64,000 nt of DNA from Plasmopara viticola (Eukaryota; Oomycota; Peronosporomycetes; Peronosporales; Peronosporaceae): positions 434,001 to 498,000 of the forward strand of contig MBPM02000006.1 of assembly GCA_001695595.3 (NCBI GenBank). The letters are read 5' to 3'. The notes beneath the pieces were generated by a model. It was not told the DNA's origin. It worked only from the letters and a program-made list of their open reading frames with translations, and ran no database searches. Positions 57,201 to 64,000 of the stretch are shown here, piece after piece. The number at the start of each line of letters is the position of its first letter. Position 1 is the stretch's first letter. A program made the translations under genes and the position numbers.

Positions 57201-58088
57201 GGGCAAAGACAGGTAAACGCACGAATTAATGGTGTGTGTCTACGCTGTGAAAATCAATACAAGGTTCGGGTTGACGATGCGCAAAAAGTAGGCCAATTTT
57301 CTTAAAATTCAATAGAATTCCTATCTATGTTAGACGAACAATACTAATAACTTAATTTTTGCCCACTTTATCGTCCTCCTAGTTCAAAAATATTCTGGCT
57401 CCGAGCGCTAAATAGTGCTTTCAGCAAAATGGGGATCCGATCTAAAGAGACAGCAATCTAGTCATCCCAAGCAATTTCTTGCGCCAGCGCAATTACATGG
57501 ACTATATAATCAGGGACCTTTCTTCATCGCAATGCGTTTTACTTGCACTTGAGTAACGTTTACGCGCTGAACAAAACCATTTTTTTTAATTGCACAGTGT
57601 TACCGCTTACAAATATAATGCTAATATCCCCCAAATTTGCGTTCCTCAATCTATTGGAAAAATTATTGACAATTTATACAAAACAAGTGACAGGATTTTA
57701 ACAGACGGCGGCGAACGAAAATCGAAAATGTCATGAAAGGGGATTCAAGACGAAACGGAGGCAAGAAAAAAGCTGATTTTCTGTATAATATGGCAGGTAA
57801 GTAGCCAAAAAAAAAGGAAGCTTGCACAACATAACCTGTATCGTATCCCAATTATTTCGTTACACGCATACGCCAAAGTGAGCCAAAGAATTGGATTATC
57901 ACAAAAGAGCAATTAAATATGAAAAACAAATCATGGCGATCAGCTTAAAATTATGTTACAATCATTGGCGTAGACACGCAGTTTAGGCCTAAAAACTGTT
58001 AAATAATTCGCAAAGGTATCAAAAAACCCTCGATAGTCCACCCAAGTATTGAATACCAGAGCAAAGTCACTTTTACACCATATCACCT
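57201..58088. other. AT-rich intergenic DNA, possible decayed LTR
   Basis: No gene seen. The first few hundred bases may be the rest of the 3' LTR of the Gypsy remnant. Confidence 0.4.
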
Positions 58089-59180
58089 TTATGTAAGCTC
58101 ATGCTCCTGCAACAATAGAGTCAAGTCCTCTCCGTCGGACTTATCAACTTCGCAGTCCGTATCGGACGCCGTGACCACATCCTCCAATTCAAGAGCTGGT
58201 TGTGACGGAAACGGCCAGCCACAGATCCATCGCTTGGGTTTGATAAATGCAATGGTACCAACATCAACGCCGTGGTGAGCCAGAATCGAGCAAAGCGTTT
58301 GCAGGTTCTCAATCTGTGGCTTAAAGTGGCCACTATGAGGTTCGACAGCAAGGATAATGCCGTGCTTGATAATGATTTTGCCAGCTGCATAGATGGGTGC
58401 ACCCGAGACGAAGCTCGAGTGGTGAAACCGGCCCTTGTGCTTTCGGCCGAGATACATCCCTCCCGCGAGGTCAATGACAAAGATCCACTTGCTTTGTTCG
58501 TCGGTATGAACGACACGGCCCGACGTTGCATAGCGCACTCGGACCACACGATCCGCTAAGGTGGCTCCAAAGTCCAGTTGGTAGGGTTTGCGCTCTTCTG
58601 CATTGCAGTAGGCAACGTGGGTCGTCCGGAGTCCATGCTGCGAGCATTCCGGTAGCGATATGTTCCTGCCATTGCCATGGTCTAGCCAGTGAAAGAAAGA
58701 GGCGTCTTGATGGTAGTAGCTCCTGGTCTCGAGCTCTGTTATCCACGCCTTGTGGAACGCGCGCAAGTGCGTTCCATAGCGGTGGTGGGCGTCCAGTGCC
58801 TCTAGCCAAAAGTCTTGATGAAGGATCGAAGCTCGACCCAAGAGCGTCTCGCCCTTGTCATTGATACTACGCCGTCGACTGCGCTTGATGTTCCCCGTCA
58901 GCTGGCACATACACGACCGAAGGTGGTGCCAGCGACTGGCTGCGTTCGCCCGAGTGCTCCTCCTCGGCTTCTCGGGGCGTCGTCGTACAAAGTCAAGCGT
59001 TGCTGAAGACACGTCACACAGCAGACGCAGCTCTCGAGGTACGCCGACGAGCATGGCGAGGTGGCAAGGCTTCAAGTGGCAGTCGCGACGAGAAGGTTGG
59101 AATGGAAGCGCTCGAGTCAGACTGCTTGACATATGCAGGTCACCTGAGGAGGAGGCATGACCCCTTTGACCAGATGGCAT
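58089..59180 (-). CDS. IQM-like (plant IQ-motif protein family) protein
   Basis: An intronless gene of 363 codons from the ATG at 59180. The middle and C-terminal parts match the plant IQM calmodulin-binding family: FWLEALDAHHRYGTHLRAF, FFHWLDHGNGRNISLPEC, KWIFVIDLAGGMYLGRKHKG and FHHSSFVSGAPIYAAGKI, then VEPHSGHFKP. A SRWHHLR segment at about residues 83-89 corresponds to the SRW...R stretch before the core in plants. A full IQ motif is not visible in the N-terminal 60 residues, which are basic and irregular, so calmodulin binding is uncertain. In plants IQMs act in Ca2+-linked stress and stomatal signalling; the oomycete role is unknown. The C-terminal 40 residues are acidic. Confidence 0.82.
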   Translation of the reverse strand: MPSGQRGHASSSGDLHMSSSLTRALPFQPSRRDCHLKPCHLAMLVGVPRELRLLCDVSSATLDFVRRRPEKPRRSTRANAASRWHHLRSCMCQLTGNIKRSRRRSINDKGETLLGRASILHQDFWLEALDAHHRYGTHLRAFHKAWITELETRSYYHQDASFFHWLDHGNGRNISLPECSQHGLRTTHVAYCNAEERKPYQLDFGATLADRVVRVRYATSGRVVHTDEQSKWIFVIDLAGGMYLGRKHKGRFHHSSFVSGAPIYAAGKIIIKHGIILAVEPHSGHFKPQIENLQTLCSILAHHGVDVGTIAFIKPKRWICGWPFPSQPALELEDVVTASDTDCEVDKSDGEDLTLLLQEHELT

Positions 59181-59953
59181 CAAGTAGTAGATACACTATT
59201 AGCAAAGGGGTGATATCGCCCCTCCCTCGTGGGCCAGAAAATTTGAAAATCTGAGAATTACTGATACTCTAGTACGCAATTTTTTCACGCGTGACATAAT
59301 CATCCTACTCTTTTTTCAATATTTTAAAGTCTCAAATTGTCAATCGCAAGAAATTGCGTATGGCTACAGAAATGCCTTGTTTTTTGTGCATAAAAGGACA
59401 GACCGTGGCGCAATATAAAGTCGTAATCTTGAAGCAAAAGAGCTAAAATTAAGGACTTCGTCTCAATGATCAGCTTGATTTTCTTTACCGTGATCTATCC
59501 ACCTGAACTTTTTTTTCCTACCTTACTGGCGCAAATGCGCTGGATATTAAAAGATCAAAGATGGTAGGAACCACCACAAAAGTGAACTCTATCACTTTCG
59601 GCCGCCTGAATACATTGAATCTCGAAGAGTTTTCACATCAGTAGATCTTGCATTTATTTGCTTAACATGAAATGACACCGCTATGTGGTTGCGATACAAA
59701 ACATCCATCGAAAGATCCTTCAATCCATACATTCCTTACTTTTCTTTAAATGCTAGTCTGAATTCGCAGGATTTCCTTTTCCAACGTCGACAACTTCCGT
59801 GTCACACTTCGAGTCGCCGACAAACTTTTGCCAGCTCATCTTTGTTCACACGCTAAATGTAGACGAAAAAAACTCCTTACTTTAATCGCAAAAACCTGAC
59901 TTTACCATTTGCTCTTACTTTTTTGTGTTTCTTTCTCTCATTAATTGCCAATG
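59181..59953. other. intergenic, nothing recognised
   Basis: About 770 bp of AT-rich DNA between two minus-strand genes, holding the IQM-like gene's promoter. No coding sequence or repeat recognised. Confidence 0.5.
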
Positions 59954-60917
59954 CTATTGATCGTCAAACTCAAAGATACCGGTATCACCGGAATCCGAGG
60001 CATTGCCACATGAGTCGCGACGTTCCGACCGTCGCCTCTGATCTACTGAATTGTGCGAACAAAACTCTGGCGTTCGAAAGCGCTCTTCATGGTCTTCGGT
60101 CTCTTTATCTTCAAATGTAATCGTGAGTCTTTCCAGAAGCGCGGCACTCACTGCAGCGCTGGACGACTCATAATTCTGTCCCGAAGGCTGAGGTTCTGGA
60201 CCAACCGACCTGGAGGTCGTACTACCGTCTGCTTGCTGTGTCCTTCGTTCATTCACCCCATTGCGTGTCCACCTCTCTCTTAACGCCGACATGGCCGCAA
60301 GTGCAGGGCTTTTCGACAAGTCAAAATCATCCTGTTCGGCCACATACGGTTCCAATGTCGGCGTCCACGATTTTTTTGCCGAATTTTGCATGAAAAAACC
60401 AATATTTTCGGGACACGAGCTCGCAAACTGCCGTAAAGATTAATGACAAAAAATGAGTTCATTGCCTTATCGACACGAATGGCTATCGTACCTGAAGGAC
60501 TGCCGGCATACGAGCGGGTGGTGTGTGTCCTTCAAATACTTCAGCGGGTGGACCCAAGGCTAGGTCTGGCATCGTTTGTAGCTGTCGAAACTCTGGCTCG
60601 GGCATTGAACCCACCAATGGGGCTCGAGGTGGCTGCACTCCGCCCGATCTTGCGCCATCCGTACTCGTCATGAAGCGCGATAGATGGATGTGGTGCATGT
60701 CAGCTGGAAGCGAGTGCGCCACATTTGTGGGACCGTCCAAGCTCGACGTCATGGGGGAAGTGCGCTGACTGCCACTGGTTCCAATCAGTATTGGCCGAGT
60801 CGACTGCATTGCGCCGATCAATAAGGTCGTGTCGGCTCTTTTGATGCAAATGGACGTATTGTTAAGTGACGCATACTGCGATGGGTAAAATACCGGTTTT
60901 TCAAGTAGGGTACACAT
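59954..60917 (-). CDS. hypothetical two-exon protein
   Basis: Exons 60917-60492 and 60427-59954 join in phase 0 across a 64-bp intron (GTACGA...GGCAG), giving about 299 residues. The junction reads ARMPAVLQ then FASSCPENIGFF. The protein is low-complexity and polar, with no domain I recognise. Conserved-looking islands are a MPDLALGPPAEVFEGHTPP segment and a C-terminal acidic end (SGDTGIFEFDDQ). It looks like an intrinsically disordered regulatory protein. The start ATG overlaps the plus-strand kinase ATG inside the palindrome ACATGT, so one of the two real starts is probably further inside its gene. Confidence 0.6.
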
Positions 60918-63248
60918 GTCACATGGTATGGTAGCTACTACTATACGACAGTTTGCTATGTCAAATCCGCGCCCGATGCCTTCCGACCACGATGCCAGTG
61001 GCGCTTTTCGTCACGTAACAACTCGTCCGGGACCTTCAAACCCTCCGAACGAACATTGTCAGCTCCAGTCCTCGTCTTCACTGGAAGCCTCGTCGCATAG
61101 CTCAGTGGCGTCTTGCAGAAATGAGGATCCACCATTGCGGACGTCGCGTGGGGTCCAATTCCTCTCTTCGCAAGGCTTAGCGCACTGGCCAGCTCACATG
61201 GACCCAAGCGTGGACTTGAAATTGCTCAGTAATCATTTTCGCGACGAAAGAACGGAAGAGTCGTACCAGCTCTATTCTTCCACCGTCGACTTTCCAGTGG
61301 CTCGGAGACTCATGTTGGCTCTCGTGGTCTTTGAAGCAACGGCCTATTTCTTACTCTACAAATTTAAAGACACTTGTATCGCACCGTCGGGGAACGATTT
61401 TGACTGGGTCAGTCTCCTTGCGTCCTTGCTCAACGAAGCGCCGGCGTCAGCATTTAATAATACGGAAGGGAGCTGTGTCTCGTTCGTTGAGCCCACGTCG
61501 CAAGATGTTGGCCTTACGTGGCTATTGTGGAGTTTTGCACCGTTTGCAGTGATTTATGGTCTCTTGCCACTCAAGTACTTTGAAGGTAGTATGAGGTTAC
61601 GCATCGTCGTGTACTATACTCGACGCCACTGGAAAATTATTGGTTGCTTAATTATATTGTGCTGGTCCGTCGGCCTCGCAGTCTTTGTGTACCACAAACT
61701 TGTGAGGGTTCGAGTGAATTTGCAGCAGAGTCTAGCAAATCAATTGGTTTGTACAGTGGATACCCTAATGCCCCGTTCCTGGTACAATCCATTGGAATGG
61801 GAGGAACTGTCCGGAGTAAAGGGTCAACAAATGACTTTATTGTCGTGGTTGAAATTGTACGATAGTTTGCTGGCCAACTCTCTTTTGATAGGAGTGCTTG
61901 CAGTGTTGGCTGCCTTCGCTGGTATCGTGGCAGTGGCGATGAAATTAGACTTTACCCATGTCTTTCTTTTAGTTGTAGCGGAGTGGATCACGACGCTCTT
62001 GCTCTGCTTTGTGGGGGCCACGCCCTTGTTCTCGTCCAGCCAACGTGTCATTCATAACGAAGTCTTTCTTTTCTTCTTTGTGTTTTTTTACCCACGACTT
62101 TTACACTTACAGCAACGTACTCGGAAGACCGTGCAGCACGAATGGCGTACGCGTCAAAGGTGCGCGCGGAGCGTATTAACACGACATTGAAACTGGACCT
62201 CTCAGTGAAACAGATTGGGTTGGAGAATTGTAATGCGATGACGCGAGATGAAAAAGAAGTATTGGAACGCGCTTTAAGTGCGAGTGGTGACATGGAATTA
62301 TTCCGTACTGTCGCAATCCCCTTTGCTGACCTCAAGCTTAAGGAAATTGTGGCCAAGACACCGAATGGTGAGGTGTTAGTGGGGGAGTATCACCAAACCA
62401 ACGTCGTCGTGAAACGGTTAGCCCAGTCGTGCCTTACCGCTGAAGGTCTTGCGGTATTTAAAAGCAAAGTAGAGTTGCTAGCATGTCTTCGGCATCCCAA
62501 TATTGTATTGTTTATTGGTGCCACTTTTGACAATTTATCAAATGTTGGCCTTGTGATGGAATATCTCGAACGTGGCGACGTATTGTCGTTGCTACGTAGT
62601 CCGATTGCATTGGCGTGGAGCGATCCACTATTGAAGATTGCGACGGATGTAGCCCAAGGCGTCTCGTATCTGCACAATTGTGACCCCCCGTTGGTGCATC
62701 GCGACCTCAAGTCGTCCAATTTATTGTGTACGCGCACCTATTCGTGCAAAGTGTCGGATTTTGGCGAATCAAAACAGCAGTTGCGACCTGGCAAGTTATT
62801 TAGTACGATTGTGGGTACACCATATTGGTTGGCCCCCGAGATACTTCGGGAAGAGCGCTATGATACGCAAGTGGACTGTTACAGCTTTGGGGTTATTCTC
62901 GTGGAGCTCGAGACACGACGGGAACCCTATCATGACGTGCCTAAGGACTATACCACCATTGACATTATGATGGGGGTCTCGCGCGGTGACTTGCGACCAA
63001 CTATACCACCCACTTGCTCTCCCAACCGGTGCAAACTTATCGTGCGTTGCTTAGACCCTGATCCGAAACGTCGACCAAAGATGACGGAGATTCTATACGC
63101 CTTGCAGCACGAGGTGCGCCAAGAACTGCTGGACCAGAATTCTACCGACGTCATTAGCGATAAACGCCGGATGGTGCTGATGCAGCAGCATCAGCGGCTC
63201 AATCGGCGTGGGTTACAAGACCTTATGCGAGCACATGGCGACAATTAG
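60916..63248 (+). CDS. membrane-anchored TKL-type protein kinase, with apparent frameshift
   Basis: Two overlapping plus-strand frames belong to one gene. The first (60916-62190) gives a polar N-terminus of about 110 residues and then about five to six hydrophobic helices (LMLALVVFEATAYFLLYKF, IIGCLIILCWSVGLAVFVYH and LLIGVLAVLAAFAGIVAVAM). The second gives a juxtamembrane region (YSEDRAARMAYASKVRAERI) and a kinase domain. Kinase motifs: VVVKRL lysine, HRDLKSSN at 62698, DFGES at 62757, GTPYWLAPEIL and a DCYSFGVILVELETR segment. The glycine loop is weak (AKTPNGEVLVGEY). The frames differ by one base. The seven-T run at 62083-62089 is the likely site, since one more T would join the last helix to the juxtamembrane region without a break. 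A short intron is the alternative. Oomycetes have many such TKL kinases; the ligand and target are unknown. Confidence 0.85.
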
Positions 63249-64000
63249 TCATGGTTGCCATTTCGAAAAGTATTAATACTAAATATATATCTCTTTTTAT
63301 CTACATGTAATGGATGTATTGGATTTGGACAGATAAGGGATGAAAAATGTTCCAAAGCAGTAAAATTTAGAATATGCTTTAAAGATACGGCCGGTTCGAT
63401 CTTGCCGCTTCTTCCTACGACCCTCCCACTTCATGGCGTCGAAGCAACGTATTGTTGTTCACAAAATAGTTAGTTACAACATGTGGGTTCGCGCCTGAGC
63501 GACCGAATGTCGTGAACTCGATTGTTACACTACCGTTTTACAGAAACAGACGAGTTCCCCGTAATCAGACAGTAACCGCTGTGTATCTTTGTAAAGCAAC
63601 ACTTACGGTAGAGACGTCCTAAAAAAGTAGTAATCTTCATGTCTATGATAAATACCTGAAAAGAGTAGTATACTCATAGACCGAGTAATGTTATCGTCAA
63701 GAAAACTAAAACAAAGCGTCCTTAATTTCAATCGTAAGGAAACGTGCACGACGCAAGAAACTCGCGCGTGTTGGTCTGCTTAAACAACATGCAACTACCA
63801 CTCGGTTGCAGCCAATTCCGTGGTCTCGACAAACGTTAAGTACTAACTTGTTGACCTTCGTCGGGTCGATGAATAACTTAAATATACCGCACACGCTTGC
63901 CATTAGGGAATAGAAGCGTTGGGCACAACGAGCACAACAGGCGTGGGAAGGAAAACACATGGAGTTGGCACATGTACTACGGCAAATACCGCGCGTCGCG
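63249..64000. other. right-edge intergenic DNA
   Basis: No firm gene. A plus-strand stretch from about 63713 to the window end reads like basic, helical protein (RKRARRKKLARVGLLKQ) with one stop at about 63907, so it may be a decayed element or an exon continuing outside the window. Confidence 0.4.

Noticed and set aside
1..64000. CRISPR arrays, operons or bacterial ribosome-binding sites
   Set aside because: Introns and gene content are plainly eukaryotic nuclear; no regularly spaced repeat array was seen.

Overview
The window looks like nuclear DNA of a plant-pathogenic oomycete (Peronosporales: Phytophthora or a downy mildew). The reasons are short introns (about 45-115 bp), tightly packed islands of housekeeping genes split by AT-rich, transposon-filled deserts, a membrane-anchored tyrosine-kinase-like (TKL) kinase of the oomycete type, and degenerate LINE and chromodomain Gypsy elements. 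A BBS5 gene suggests a species that still makes flagellated zoospores. All calls are by eye; exon borders were inferred from reading frame, GT/AG sites and remembered family similarity.

Layout: (1) 1.2-10.4 kb is a minus-strand cluster: BBS5, AP-1/2 beta-adaptin, a large leucine-rich-repeat protein, the spliceosomal cyclophilin PPIL1 (six exons) and a small unknown gene. An SLC35F6-like transporter follows on the plus strand to 12.4 kb. (2) 13-18 kb holds a decayed minus-strand LINE; 18-20.5 kb is AT-rich. (3) 20.5-24.6 kb is a second island: an unknown gene, a BTB/T1-domain protein, an aspartyl beta-hydroxylase and a FRA10AC1 homologue. (4) 24.6-33.5 kb is a gene-poor desert of degraded DNA with one Copia-like trace. 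(5) 33.5-36.4 kb holds a divergent pair, a coiled-coil protein and kanadaptin. (6) 36.5-37.9 kb is a nested mobile element: a long-inverted-repeat, MULE-like element carrying a coiled-coil reading frame without a start codon, itself interrupted by a SINE-like element whose second copy lies at 42.1 kb. (7) 44.4-49.1 kb is a third island: a TOM1/THH1-like membrane protein, tryptophan synthase beta, AP-2 mu-adaptin and a 55-residue cytochrome-oxidase-like subunit. (8) 49.8-57.2 kb holds a complete-ended but broken MULE, a solo LTR and a Gypsy chromovirus remnant. (9) 58.1-63.2 kb is a last island: an IQM-like protein, an unknown two-exon gene and a TKL kinase.

How the genes work together: most are unrelated housekeeping genes. 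Two encode clathrin-adaptor subunits (beta and mu2) that would act in one endocytic complex. PPIL1 and FRA10AC1 are both spliceosome-associated proteins in other eukaryotes. No effector gene (RXLR or CRN), tRNA, rRNA or CRISPR array was recognised.

The observations most worth a second look are the gene-carrying, SINE-split MULE-like element at 36.5-37.9 kb, the SINE family with clear target-site duplications, the MULE with a perfect 9-bp duplication, and two frameshifts inside otherwise intact genes (SLC35F6-like and TKL kinase).
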